DNA from: a virus
Direction: 5' to 3' (one strand)
IMG/VR virus record: IMGVR_UViG_3300042937_000502
Coordinates: 1-20,709 of that record
Length of the DNA: 20,709 nucleotides
The notes beneath the pieces were generated by a model. The model had not been told where the DNA came from, made no database searches, and worked only from the letters and a program-made list of their open reading frames with translations. The translations under genes and the position numbers were made by a program. Of the stretch, positions 1 through 7,461 are shown piece by piece (position 1 is the first letter of the stretch; every line of letters begins with the position of its first letter).

Positions 1-1791
1 AGTTGCTACTATGCTACTTGGTGTTTGTGGTGCGGTATTATCACCATTTATCTTTAGGCTTTGGCTTACATAAGAACTGAAAACGCCAAGATAGTTGAAG
101 TTTCTGGCACGGAACATATATGTCTTACCAGCCTCAACATCCAATGTTGTAAATGTGCTGTCTGTGCGTGGAAATACACCAAGAGCATCAAAATCAGCAG
201 AACTTGTTTCTTTATATTCTACTGATATATCTGATATGCTGCCACTATATGAAGCACTCCAGTTTAGTGTAGCACTAGGAAATACTGTACCATCGGCATC
301 AATTGTTGTAGTTTCTGTAACACTAAATCCAGCAGGAGGCTGTACAATAAATGGGTTAGGTAGATTTGTATTTGGACTTAGGTCTCTATCTACGTCTTCA
401 TCAATAGGAAAATCATATATATCCGAACTGGTTTCCTTGAGCAATAATCCAATGCTTAGGTCCGAGTTTATAGTAAGTTCATTTACCTCAAATACTTTAT
501 TTGTCCATCCATATCTTGCTACGGATAGATAAACATTATCACCAGCAATAAGTTGTAACCCACTTATTTTGGTAGTAAGTTGTACGCTCAAATCCTGACG
601 ACTATCCAGTAATGTTAGTTTAGCAATACGTCTTGCGATTGTATGGTCTGTAACACCTGATAGTTCAATGTCTATTGGATTATCAAAATTGTCATCTTCA
701 TTTAGATAAAAACTGCTGGTTATAGGAACAAAATCGGATGCTTGGAAACTGCTGGTATATGTATTGCCATCTATGAACAAGCCACGAACGCTATTGAACG
801 CATTGGCTTGACTTGATTTTGTGGTTACATTGATGCCGCCAATAAGGTCATCTTCATTTAGATATACGGTTGGCGTATTATATACACCAGCCTTTATTAC
901 AAACTTACCATTGGTATATACCAGTTTGCCATAGCAGGTCTTTAGTATATCTTCTATGACTTTTGCTGGCTTGGTATTCAGCGTAAATGTATAGTTGCAG
1001 GTATATCTTTTGCCTGTACCAGCACCATATGGTTCATAGTTGCAGGCGTCTTTGGCAACGCCAAAACTTGTAGCATCTATTTCAGTAGTATCAGCACCAA
1101 AATAGTTGAGCAAATAATGGCGTAGTATAAGTGCTGGATTATCATAATAATCTACATTGTTGCCATTTTCATCTTGTAGTTGATGACCAACAATCGTGGC
1201 TGATATATTTGGAATACCATTTGGATATGTGTTCGGGTCAGCCGTTAGACGAACATATACAGAAGCAATGCTGTTTAGCCTATGGTCGCTCGTCCATTCT
1301 GTTGGCGGCGTCATATCATATGCTGTTTGCGAAGCAGCACCAATCTTGTATGTAAATGCTAATTTATCTGCTGGAAATAACGCACTTTGACCGCTGCCAC
1401 TATCCCACGCCTGAACATCATTGAAGAAAATGGACTTGAACTCAGTAACTTCGTGCCCAGCAAGGGCAACAATCATATGTAAAAACTCGTTCTTACCAGA
1501 AGTTCCAGAACTATTTGTGCTGGCAAATATCACAGGTCCAGACACCCTCGCCATACCATATATGACTCTGCGAGACGCAACCGTATCACGGGTCATTGAT
1601 ATTTTACCAGCAGCATCTCCCTGCAAACTACCAAGGTTTGGTATTTTCTGCATACTGCGAATGGAAGCATATGTTCCCGCAGCAACAATGGCATATGCCG
1701 CATATGTGGCAGCAGTAGGTGCCCATACTGGCATTGATATTACCAATGCTCCCCAGATTTCAAGTATTGCTACGGTTACTAGTTGTGGCAT
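1..1791 (-). CDS. J-like tip attachment / host-specificity tail protein, partial at C-terminus
   Basis: The minus strand is open for 597 codons from the ATG at 1789-1791 to the window edge, with no stop, so the C-terminus is missing. The start is 3 bases after the stop of the NlpC-like gene. The N-terminus (MPQLVTVAILEIWG) is followed by an Ala-rich segment at about residues 25-45. Then come RRVIYGMARVSGPVIF (about 75-90) and NEFLHMIVALAGHEV (about 103-117), which resemble the conserved N-terminal region of lambda gpJ-type tip proteins. A region near residues 265-305 (TKPAKVIEDILKTCYGKLV) fits the phage-tail_3 type domain. From about residue 495 there is a fibronectin type III-like domain (TLNWSASYSGSISDI through the YMFRARN motif), and a second one seems to start at the edge. 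It is last in the tail operon, where tip proteins usually lie. It probably forms the tail tip and contacts the receptor. Family assignment is from recognised motifs, not a search. Confidence 0.85.
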   Translation of the reverse strand, partial: MPQLVTVAILEIWGALVISMPVWAPTAATYAAYAIVAAGTYASIRSMQKIPNLGSLQGDAAGKISMTRDTVASRRVIYGMARVSGPVIFASTNSSGTSGKNEFLHMIVALAGHEVTEFKSIFFNDVQAWDSGSGQSALFPADKLAFTYKIGAASQTAYDMTPPTEWTSDHRLNSIASVYVRLTADPNTYPNGIPNISATIVGHQLQDENGNNVDYYDNPALILRHYLLNYFGADTTEIDATSFGVAKDACNYEPYGAGTGKRYTCNYTFTLNTKPAKVIEDILKTCYGKLVYTNGKFVIKAGVYNTPTVYLNEDDLIGGINVTTKSSQANAFNSVRGLFIDGNTYTSSFQASDFVPITSSFYLNEDDNFDNPIDIELSGVTDHTIARRIAKLTLLDSRQDLSVQLTTKISGLQLIAGDNVYLSVARYGWTNKVFEVNELTINSDLSIGLLLKETSSDIYDFPIDEDVDRDLSPNTNLPNPFIVQPPAGFSVTETTTIDADGTVFPSATLNWSASYSGSISDISVEYKETSSADFDALGVFPRTDSTFTTLDVEAGKTYMFRARNFNYLGVFSSYVSQSLKINGDNTAPQTPSSIVAT

Positions 1792-1794
1792 AAA

Positions 1795-2172
1795 TCAATT
1801 CTCCTTGTAATAATACGCTGATGTTATTGCTGTTTTTCTGCGAAATGCTCCGCCAGCAAACAACGCTTTTGTGCCATCATATATACCAATGGCATTTTCA
1901 CACAATACAACATCACCAACATATATGGCATTATCTTTTCTTTTTACCAGACCAGCATCAGTCAATACTTTATGCCAGCCTCCTTTTGCTTCTATCAAAT
2001 CAAATGATGTTTTTTCGTCTGTGCATTTGTCAGCAAAATCTTTTAGAAAATCCTTCTTATACATAAACTGTAGCATCTTGCCAACAAAAAATCCGCAGTT
2101 GTTGTTCTTCCAATCAAACTCCTGCATATGCAGTTCTTGCAGTTTATGATAAAATGTGTTGTCTATATACAT
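1795..2172 (-). CDS. NlpC/P60-like tail-tip protein (DUF6950 type)
   Basis: The product has 125 residues if the ATG at 2170-2172 is used. An in-frame TTG three bases upstream is less likely, because the strong AGGAGG lies 6 bases before the ATG but only 3 before the TTG. The motif FDWKNNNCGFFVGKMLQF has a Cys (C26) at the position of the NlpC/P60 nucleophile, and IYVGDVVL resembles the second conserved block of DUF6950-type phage proteins. The histidine usually found after that block is absent; the sequence reads CENAIGIYDGTKALF. Genes of this type sit between the hub protein and the J-like protein in many siphophages and are thought to help the tip through the cell wall. Here catalysis is uncertain and the role may be structural. 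The start shares one base (TGATG) with the upstream stop, which implies translational coupling. Confidence 0.75.
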   Translation of the reverse strand: MYIDNTFYHKLQELHMQEFDWKNNNCGFFVGKMLQFMYKKDFLKDFADKCTDEKTSFDLIEAKGGWHKVLTDAGLVKRKDNAIYVGDVVLCENAIGIYDGTKALFAGGAFRRKTAITSAYYYKEN

Positions 2173-2816
2173 CAACTACCTCCTATGTTTGTGCCGTCGC
2201 CACCATCGCCATTATCACCACCGCCAGTATTGGCTGAACTACCCGGAGCACTTGTGCCCCAATAAATGCTTTTGTCTGCCATAGAACTTACAAACTCAAG
2301 TCCTTTATCACCCGGCGATATGATTTGCTGTGCTTCGTCGGTATATCTTATATCCTTTTGTCTATTCAGGTCAATCAGCCTATTTTCGCATTTTATAACG
2401 ATGCTGCTCAAGTCCTTGGCTTCTTGTATGGTCATCTGGTCCATTCTGCCACGAAACAATGTTACTTGTTCATACGCAGTCATACCAGTATTGTATAAAA
2501 TAAGATATACTGCTACTTCACGACCTCTATAGTTGTTGCTAAGAGCAAGGCTTACATATTCTGTAGGTATTCCGCTAAGTGTAAGGTCCATTCCTTTGGC
2601 TGCTACTTCAGTTGCTTCTGTAACGGTGGATATTGTGCCCAGAGTTCCTACTCCATTATATGTTCCATTGCCAAAATCATCATTGAACGCTTGATTATGC
2701 GTGCCGGTCCATAATCTAACAGCACTGCCGCTAAAGTCCATATATGCAGCCAAATATGGCTGAATAAGGCTTACAGAACTACTAACATATGTTGTGGATA
2801 TTCCGCTTCTGCTCAT
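2172..2816 (-). CDS. Distal tail / baseplate-hub protein, DUF2163-like
   Basis: A 214-residue protein. The motif YTDEAQQIISPGDKGLEFV followed by SSMADKSIYWG (about residues 158-187) matches the PGDxGxEFV signature of DUF2163-like proteins found just before NlpC/P60 genes in siphophage and gene-transfer-agent tail clusters. The N-terminus carries a mixed beta-type sequence (LAAYMDFSGSAVRLWTG). The last 25 residues are Gly/Asp/Asn-rich (GGGDNGDGGDG), probably a flexible tail, and they also encode the Shine-Dalgarno of the next gene. The start overlaps the preceding stop by 4 bases (ATGA). It most likely belongs to the hub or distal ring under the tape measure. The family name is from memory of its signature. 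Confidence 0.75.
   Translation of the reverse strand: MSRSGISTTYVSSSVSLIQPYLAAYMDFSGSAVRLWTGTHNQAFNDDFGNGTYNGVGTLGTISTVTEATEVAAKGMDLTLSGIPTEYVSLALSNNYRGREVAVYLILYNTGMTAYEQVTLFRGRMDQMTIQEAKDLSSIVIKCENRLIDLNRQKDIRYTDEAQQIISPGDKGLEFVSSMADKSIYWGTSAPGSSANTGGGDNGDGGDGTNIGGS
2179..2184 (-). promoter_or_regulatory. Strong Shine-Dalgarno AGGAGG
   Basis: A perfect AGGAGG lies 6 bases upstream of the ATG at 2172, inside the last Gly codons of the preceding gene. It decides the start of the NlpC-like gene. It stands out because most genes here have no recognisable Shine-Dalgarno sequence. Confidence 0.8.
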
Positions 2817-3358
2817 ATTGCTTCAACCATTGGTATTGTTACGCTGGTCAGCATAAACTCATCAACACTATATGTTATATCGCTATTGACCAGTCGCATT
2901 CTTACACCAGATGTTGTATTGATGGTATATGCTGTGCTTGGGCTTAGTTTTGGAAACAATGATGTAGCAGTTGTAAATTGTACCAGCCTGTTGCTTGTAT
3001 TATCATAGCCAAACTTGCCTACTTGTACGGTGCCACTGCCCACAGTAAAATCATTGCCTGTTGCTGTAGTTGTTATACCAACATTGGCTGATATAAGAAA
3101 CTTGCTTGGGATCTTGAATGTAAATGTGCCTACATTGCCAGCAAGGGCATTTAGAAAGCCAGTCATTTCTTCAGCATCACTTTGGAATAATGGAGCCAAT
3201 GTTACATTTAGTTCCCACCACTGACCACCATAACGATATATCTGCGTCTTGCCAGTAAATGGCGACTGGAACTGCGTGACCAATGTTCTGGTTGTAAATT
3301 CTATATTTCTTGGCTGTAGCCTTTTATTTGTTGGATATGTTAGTGGATATGTTGGCAT
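2813..3358 (-). CDS. Distal tail protein (beta-rich, minor tail)
   Basis: A 181-residue protein just downstream of the tape measure gene. The N-terminal half (RNIEFTTRTLVTQFQSPFTG, then YGGQWWELNVTLAPL and MTGFLNALAGNVGTFTF) has the pattern of small phage tail proteins that follow the tape measure and precede a DUF2163-like gene. The remainder is Thr/Val-rich and looks beta-structured. Position and sequence suggest a distal tail or first tip-ring component. The leader is A/T-rich with no Shine-Dalgarno; the start is the first ATG after the tape-measure stop. The specific family is not certain. Confidence 0.65.
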   Translation of the reverse strand: MPTYPLTYPTNKRLQPRNIEFTTRTLVTQFQSPFTGKTQIYRYGGQWWELNVTLAPLFQSDAEEMTGFLNALAGNVGTFTFKIPSKFLISANVGITTTATGNDFTVGSGTVQVGKFGYDNTSNRLVQFTTATSLFPKLSPSTAYTINTTSGVRMRLVNSDITYSVDEFMLTSVTIPMVEAI

Positions 3359-3371
3359 ATTATTTTATATT

Positions 3372-5849
3372 TTAGGCTGCTACTAATCCTTTGGCATATG
3401 AACCGCCACGCAGTTTGGCATCCAATACAGATGCGATTGCTTCTTGTCTGAACTTTGGCAGCAACGACACCATTTCTGCTCTTACGGTTTGTGATACACC
3501 AGTTTCTATATATATGTTCTGTGTTACATTCATTGACTCGCCCGGCATCATATCATTAGGAACAATATATCCATTTTCTCTTGGAACAAACATTTCTGGT
3601 CCTTGTTCTCCTACGGTATATGGCATACCTGCCATAACTGGACCACCACCTGCTCTGCCCGGTGGTAATCCTACCATTGTTCCAAATGCGGCACCAGCAA
3701 CTGGATTTATAAAGCCTATTGCTGCCATAATACCTTGTAGTATCATAGTTCTAAGTATCATAGCAGTAATATCTCTTAGTATATTCTTGAATACATTTGA
3801 TAATGCATCTCCAAAGTTTTCGCCAGCCGCAATGGCTCTGCTAAACTGGTCAGCAAAATCGGACATATACTGGAAGCCTTGTGCTATTGTTTCATTTCTG
3901 GTCAAGAATACTTTTGCTTCTGCCTGAGTAAGCATTATCCGTTTCTGCTGGTCTGTAAGAGCCAATCTCATCGCACCTTTTTCCGACTCTCTGGATGCGG
4001 CAAGAAGTTTGTTTATTCTAACAAGTTCTTCTGTATATTGTGCTTCACCAAGAAGTTGCTTGTCGTTCAGTGCTATAGCAAGTTCTCTTTGATATATCGC
4101 ATCCTTTTGTTGTTTGATGGTTAGTGCAGCAAATGTTGCTTCTGTTTGATACTTGGCTTGTATTGCATCTCTTTCTTGTTGTAATAACTCAAGCCTTCCT
4201 TGAGTCAATGTGCCTTGTTGCTGATATCCATTCAGTATCTTTTGTAATGTAGCAACTTCAGTATTTGCAAGTGCCTCAAAATATGCGTTGGACTCTTTTA
4301 GTTTGTCATCCAACTCTGCTAATGGTCTCAATATATCTCTAACCTCTTTATTGCTATTGCGTAAAACATCCAATATATTGACATTTGACCCTCTTGGTAA
4401 AGCAATCAAATCTCTTTGTAGTTTCAAGTATTTTTCTGTTGGGTCATATAATGCTCTATATGAACTACCTAAACTATCTATTACTGTTCTTCTTTCTTGG
4501 TCTGTTCTTATACCATTGGCAACAAGAGCATCCAAATCTTCTAAGATTTTCTTATATCTGTTTGCTGGGTCAATAGCATCATCATATGCAGCACCAAGAA
4601 GTTTTATATTATCAGCTTTTTGTTTTTCGGATAGACCTTTATCCGCTTTTATCTTTGCTACTTCTGCGGCATATTTTTTGACCGGGTCAACCGCAAATAC
4701 ATAAGCCTGTGAAATGCCAGCAATAAGTTTGAGCCTATCTTCTTCACTCAACTTATTCTTCTTTACCAGTTCATTTATTTTATCTACTTCCGAGGCATAT
4801 TTTGCCACAGGGTCAATGCTGGCAAGAATACTATCTCTTACTTTTCTAAATGCTTCTGCCTGTAGTTCCAGTGCTGCTGCTCTTTCTCTATCTTGCTTGG
4901 CACGCTCACGCAATAATCCTTGTTCTTCTCTGGCAAGTTGTAAATCTGTTTTATCAAATGAGCCTCTTGCTTGTTCAACCGCTGCTGCTACATTGCTGGT
5001 TGTTCCAAAACCACCTTGCCCTAAAAATGCACCAGCGGTTGTAGGAATTCCAGCCGGTCCTTTTGTATCTTGTAGTTTTTTTAGTTCTTTTTGGGAAATC
5101 AACAAGTTTCCAATCAGTTCAATAACAATCGCGTTGAAGTTTGCAAAAGCCAATTTTGCGTTATCAGCAAATTCTGATACTGCTGCTCCTGCTTCATCGC
5201 TAAATGTAACTACCTCTTTTGCAGCCTTATTTATATCACCACTTTCTGCTATGTCCTTGAAACCTTGTAATACTTTTCTGGAACTTTTTCCTAATATTTC
5301 TTGAGCCAAAGATGCTTTTTCAGCAGGGTCTTTTATTGTTTGTAGAGCCTTTGCAAATGCTACTACTTTATCATCTGCGTTCAGTTTATTGAAACTATCA
5401 GCATTTATTCCTAATCTGGCAAATGATTGTTCTAATGATTTATTTCCTTCTGCCGCTTCTACAGCACTTTTTTCTAACTTTGATATTGAAGCAACTACAT
5501 CATCTACACTGGCACCACTTTTGGCAAAAATACCTTGTAACTTCTGCAAACTTACACCACTTATGCTAAGTTGGTCGGATAAATCTCCTATTTTTTCTGC
5601 TGTATTTAGTACATCTCTGGCGAAACTTGCCAATCCAATACCTCCTAATGCAGCACCGAATAGTCGCAGTCCTTTTAGCCCACCACCTAATCCATTAGAA
5701 AAATCATCTATGCCACCTTTTGCTTTGGAGAATTCTTTCTTTGTATCAGAAGAAAACTTCTTGTTCTCTTCCTTCATCCGCGTCAATCCAGAAATGTACT
5801 TGGATACATTGGCGATAAAATCAACTGCTACTGTACTTAGGGTGGCCAT
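3372..5849 (-). CDS. Tail tape measure protein
   Basis: An 825-residue protein in the standard place after the chaperone pair, close in length to lambda gpH. The N-terminal region (IGDLSDQLSISGVSLQKLQ, about 87-105) is typical of tape measures. Residues about 305-335 are charged and helical. Residues about 340-485 hold four tandem repeats anchored by DP (at 346, 388, 427 and 469; spacing 42, 39 and 42). A helical Gln-rich region follows (530-650), then a hydrophobic stretch (about 697-727). The C-terminus has the very common tape-measure ending GRAGGGPVMAGMPYTVGEQG and PEMFVPRENGYIVPN (731-764). It sets tail length and is probably delivered with the DNA. At about 0.15 nm per residue the tail would be near 120 nm, which is an inference. 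There is no Shine-Dalgarno, and an inverted repeat lies in the leader. Confidence 0.95.
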   Translation of the reverse strand: MATLSTVAVDFIANVSKYISGLTRMKEENKKFSSDTKKEFSKAKGGIDDFSNGLGGGLKGLRLFGAALGGIGLASFARDVLNTAEKIGDLSDQLSISGVSLQKLQGIFAKSGASVDDVVASISKLEKSAVEAAEGNKSLEQSFARLGINADSFNKLNADDKVVAFAKALQTIKDPAEKASLAQEILGKSSRKVLQGFKDIAESGDINKAAKEVVTFSDEAGAAVSEFADNAKLAFANFNAIVIELIGNLLISQKELKKLQDTKGPAGIPTTAGAFLGQGGFGTTSNVAAAVEQARGSFDKTDLQLAREEQGLLRERAKQDRERAAALELQAEAFRKVRDSILASIDPVAKYASEVDKINELVKKNKLSEEDRLKLIAGISQAYVFAVDPVKKYAAEVAKIKADKGLSEKQKADNIKLLGAAYDDAIDPANRYKKILEDLDALVANGIRTDQERRTVIDSLGSSYRALYDPTEKYLKLQRDLIALPRGSNVNILDVLRNSNKEVRDILRPLAELDDKLKESNAYFEALANTEVATLQKILNGYQQQGTLTQGRLELLQQERDAIQAKYQTEATFAALTIKQQKDAIYQRELAIALNDKQLLGEAQYTEELVRINKLLAASRESEKGAMRLALTDQQKRIMLTQAEAKVFLTRNETIAQGFQYMSDFADQFSRAIAAGENFGDALSNVFKNILRDITAMILRTMILQGIMAAIGFINPVAGAAFGTMVGLPPGRAGGGPVMAGMPYTVGEQGPEMFVPRENGYIVPNDMMPGESMNVTQNIYIETGVSQTVRAEMVSLLPKFRQEAIASVLDAKLRGGSYAKGLVAA

Positions 5850-5858
5850 ATGTTATAA

Positions 5859-5878
5859 TATACTTTTATATAAGTATA
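5859..5878 (-). promoter_or_regulatory. Inverted repeat with ATACTTAT motif upstream of the tape measure gene
   Basis: TATACTT and AAGTATA form perfect 7-bp arms around a 6-base A/T spacer, 10 bases before the tape-measure ATG. The minus strand reads ATACTTAT (5877 to 5870), a motif also found ahead of other genes in the window. It could be an operator, a promoter -10 region or a weak RNA hairpin. Confidence 0.35.
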
Positions 5879-5889
5879 GAATAAAAAAC

Positions 5890-6213
5890 TTATTTACCTT
5901 TACGCTGTGCCATATAGCTCATAAAGTTTGATTTTATTGCTGCCTCTTTGTCTTGAACACTCTTGGGTTCTTTTGGCATAAAATCACTTGGCTCATACTT
6001 CTTTTTACCACTACCCATACAGTTTGCCATAACAGCACATAAAAGGGCAGTTCTGGCGTCTGCCCTTTTTTCCTTTGCTTTCCAAGCCTCAATAAGAGCC
6101 TTGTAAAGTTTATCGTTTGGACTCATTGAATATAAGACATCCAATGATATTGGCACATTTAGTTCTACTATGGCAAATGCGACAATATCGTGGGCACTTA
6201 TATTACTTTTCAT
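5890..6213 (-). CDS. Putative tail assembly chaperone, second cistron (gpT-like position)
   Basis: A 107-residue protein overlapping the preceding gene by 11 bases and ending 40 bases before the tape-measure start. Lambda-type phages carry the G/GT chaperone pair in exactly this place. The N-terminus (SAHDIVAFAIVELNVPISLD) is hydrophobic-helical and the C-terminus is Lys-rich and ends in RKGK. No motif proves the family, so the call rests on position, size and the overlap. It may be translated separately from the ATG at 6213, or as an extension of the upstream protein by -2 (or +1) frameshifting; a -1 shift would not enter this frame. Confidence 0.6.
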   Translation of the reverse strand: MKSNISAHDIVAFAIVELNVPISLDVLYSMSPNDKLYKALIEAWKAKEKRADARTALLCAVMANCMGSGKKKYEPSDFMPKEPKSVQDKEAAIKSNFMSYMAQRKGK

Positions 6214-6427
6214 CGCCTATGGTACTAAGAGTTGCTTGGAACTCTTCAGCAGACATATTCTCAATAGTATCAAACGTGGCTGTAGTATCCTTGGTATATT
6301 TCAGCAGGAATACAATATCACGCAAATCTGTTGCGGACTTGCCTTCTTTTTGGAATAGTTCCATTGCGTTTTTGCCAGTTACTTTTTCATAGTGGCACAT
6401 TGACTTTAGGCTTATTTTATCAAACAT
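6203..6427 (-). CDS. Putative tail assembly chaperone, first cistron (gpG-like position)
   Basis: A small acidic 74-residue protein (MFDKISLKSMCHYEKVTGKN ... EEFQATLSTIGDEK) between the major tail protein and the tape measure. The length and the overlap with the next gene fit the first member of a tail-assembly-chaperone pair that binds the tape measure before tube polymerisation. The segment ATDLRDIVFLLKYTKD is helical and resembles short chaperones of this type. It starts 3 bases after the NUMOD3 gene with an A/T leader. The last codons, GAT GAA AAG TAA, contain the start of the next gene. Confidence 0.65.
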   Translation of the reverse strand: MFDKISLKSMCHYEKVTGKNAMELFQKEGKSATDLRDIVFLLKYTKDTTATFDTIENMSAEEFQATLSTIGDEK

Positions 6428-6430
6428 ATT

Positions 6431-6670
6431 TTATTCTTTCTTTTTTTGTTCATCCTGAAACTTGCGGTATAAACCATCATATTTTATCAGAAACATCTTT
6501 ATACGATTTTCTTCTTGGCGAATATGATGCATAGTCAGTATATACTTGGCTCGCTGCTCTTCTGTCCATTCAGCACCATATCTTGGATGATTTTTACCAG
6601 TATATTTTTTACGCGACAAACTTATCTTGCGTTTGGTCTCCTCGCTATGCTTTTTACCTGTAAAACTCAT
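6431..6670 (-). CDS. Stand-alone NUMOD3-type DNA-binding protein (homing endonuclease remnant?)
   Basis: A 79-residue basic protein. The motif GKKHSEETKRKISLS (about 5-19) followed by GKNHPRYG (25-32) is characteristic of NUMOD3, a DNA-binding module normally attached to GIY-YIG or HNH homing endonucleases. No nuclease motif is present: no GIY, no HNH pair, and the rest is a short Lys/Arg-rich helix. It lies between the major tail protein terminator and the chaperone genes, only 3 bases before the chaperone start, so it is transcribed with the tail genes. It may be the DNA-binding end of a decayed homing endonuclease, or a small regulator derived from one. The domain call is fairly firm; the role is unknown. 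Confidence 0.7.
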   Translation of the reverse strand: MSFTGKKHSEETKRKISLSRKKYTGKNHPRYGAEWTEEQRAKYILTMHHIRQEENRIKMFLIKYDGLYRKFQDEQKKKE

Positions 6671-6730
6671 ATAACAATATATATAATGATGTAAAATAAA
6701 AAAGATATTTTAGCCTTATATTTGTATAAT

Positions 6731-6759
6731 AAAAAGCCCCGACATAATCGGGGCTTTTA
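6731..6759 (-). terminator. Rho-independent terminator after the major tail protein gene
   Basis: A 7-bp perfect stem GCCCCGA/TCGGGGC (6736-6742 with 6748-6754), a 5-base loop, and five T on the minus transcript. The plus strand also has a short T tract, so it could act both ways. It lies 20 bases past the tail-protein stop and would let that gene be over-transcribed relative to the chaperones and tape measure. Confidence 0.9.
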
Positions 6760-6780
6760 TCAAATAATCTAAAAAAGTGA

Positions 6781-7206
6781 TTATGGGTTGAAATTGACTG
6801 CTCCAGATAGGCGAACCGAGACGTTTGCGGTCAAGATGCCTTGGGATGGGTCATCAGCAGTAATGCTGAATTCAGTAAAGGAACCAGTGAAGTTCCAGTC
6901 AGTTGCATCACTAAAGGTAATCTTGAAGATATCGTTGCCAGCTGTGTTGTTGGCGGACTGAGATACGATATATTGATGCACAGCGTTTGCTGGATTATAT
7001 TGTAGGCCGAAGGTCAATATACCAGTATCAGTTAGTGCTGCTGGTTTGTATTCCTTGGCAACGCTTTCCATCGTGGTAATATCAATTTCAGGACGGGTAA
7101 AGTTAGGACCACCAACATTGGTGACACCTGAGATTAGTGTTGGTACTCCAGCAGAACTGGTTGCTACTGCGAGTGTTGTTTTGCTATAGATTGCTGGCGA
7201 TGGCAT
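6781..7206 (-). CDS. Major tail (tube) protein
   Basis: A 141-residue protein. The segment NVGGPNFTRPEIDITTMESV followed by AKEYKPAALTDTGILTFGLQ and YNPAN is typical of lambda gpV-like tube proteins (EIDVTTxxSxAKEY pattern). The C-terminal half is beta-rich (DWNFTGSFTEFSITADDP). It polymerises around the tape measure to build the tail tube. It is flanked by its own terminator and has a good Shine-Dalgarno (AAGGAT), both fitting high expression. The gene uses more C-ending codons than its neighbours, as the capsid gene does. The gene upstream on the same strand is almost 1.2 kb away, separated by plus-strand genes and a terminator, so it needs its own promoter. Confidence 0.9.
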   Translation of the reverse strand: MPSPAIYSKTTLAVATSSAGVPTLISGVTNVGGPNFTRPEIDITTMESVAKEYKPAALTDTGILTFGLQYNPANAVHQYIVSQSANNTAGNDIFKITFSDATDWNFTGSFTEFSITADDPSQGILTANVSVRLSGAVNFNP

Positions 7207-7212
7207 ATTATT

Positions 7213-7218
7213 ATCCTT
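7213..7218 (-). promoter_or_regulatory. Shine-Dalgarno AAGGAT of the major tail protein
   Basis: AAGGAT lies 6 bases before the ATG at 7206. The capsid gene has a similar site at the same spacing, while most neighbouring genes have none. Confidence 0.7.
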
Positions 7219-7249
7219 GTTTTTAGATTATTTGATTTACTATCTTCTA

Positions 7250-7257
7250 ATAAGTAT
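7250..7257 (-). promoter_or_regulatory. ATACTTAT motif upstream of the major tail protein gene
   Basis: This octamer on the minus strand lies 44 bases before the tail-protein ATG and contains the -10-like hexamer TATACT. It is one of five copies in the window, all at gene starts. No convincing -35 hexamer is seen. Candidate promoter element. Confidence 0.3.
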
Positions 7258-7312
7258 AATGAAAAATAAAAAAATGATGGTAAAAATAAAAACTAATGTC
7301 TTGGCAAAAACA

Positions 7313-7344
7313 TTGACAATACAAGTATTTTAGGCAATATATAT
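7313..7344 (+). promoter_or_regulatory. Possible plus-strand promoter
   Basis: A consensus -35 TTGACA (7313-7318) is followed after 17-19 bases by the A/T-rich run AATATATAT (7336-7344), which can serve as a -10. A transcript starting near 7350 would meet the strong terminator at 7375-7409 within about 60 bases. Confidence 0.35.
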
Positions 7345-7349
7345 GGCTG

Positions 7350-7409
7350 TTGTCATAGATAGTATAAAAGGTTGAGAAGCCCACTGCATAGCGGTGGGCT
7401 TCTTTTTTT
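7350..7409 (+). ncRNA. Candidate small RNA between a promoter-like site and a terminator
   Basis: The interval between a sigma70-like promoter and a strong intrinsic terminator has no open frame of note and lies antisense to the long leader of the major tail protein gene. A roughly 60-base transcript would consist of a short unstructured 5' part and the terminator hairpin. Existence and function are inference. Confidence 0.25.
7375..7409 (+). terminator. Strong plus-strand terminator upstream of the HNH gene
   Basis: A 13-bp stem with one G-T pair (7375-7387 with 7391-7403), a 3-base loop and seven T on the plus strand. There is no T tract on the minus strand. No plus-strand gene precedes it, so it either ends a small RNA or shields the HNH gene from antisense readthrough. 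Confidence 0.85.
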
Positions 7410-7461
7410 CACTAAAATCAAATATAAAAACTATTTTGAGATTTTAGTATCATATTTATTC

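Noticed and set aside
1421-1810. Plus-strand 129-residue open frame, and others at 95-532 and 1131-1390
   Set aside because: Antisense to the J-like gene, which has a continuous reading frame and recognisable motifs on the minus strand.
4714-5304. Plus-strand 196-residue frame and other plus frames between 3391 and 5931
   Set aside because: Shadows of the tape measure gene; composition is Ser/Leu/Phe-rich, as expected for antisense of helical coding DNA.
6203-6213. Lambda-type -1 frameshift for the chaperone pair
   Set aside because: The second gene lies in the +1/-2 frame, so a single -1 slip cannot join the two frames.
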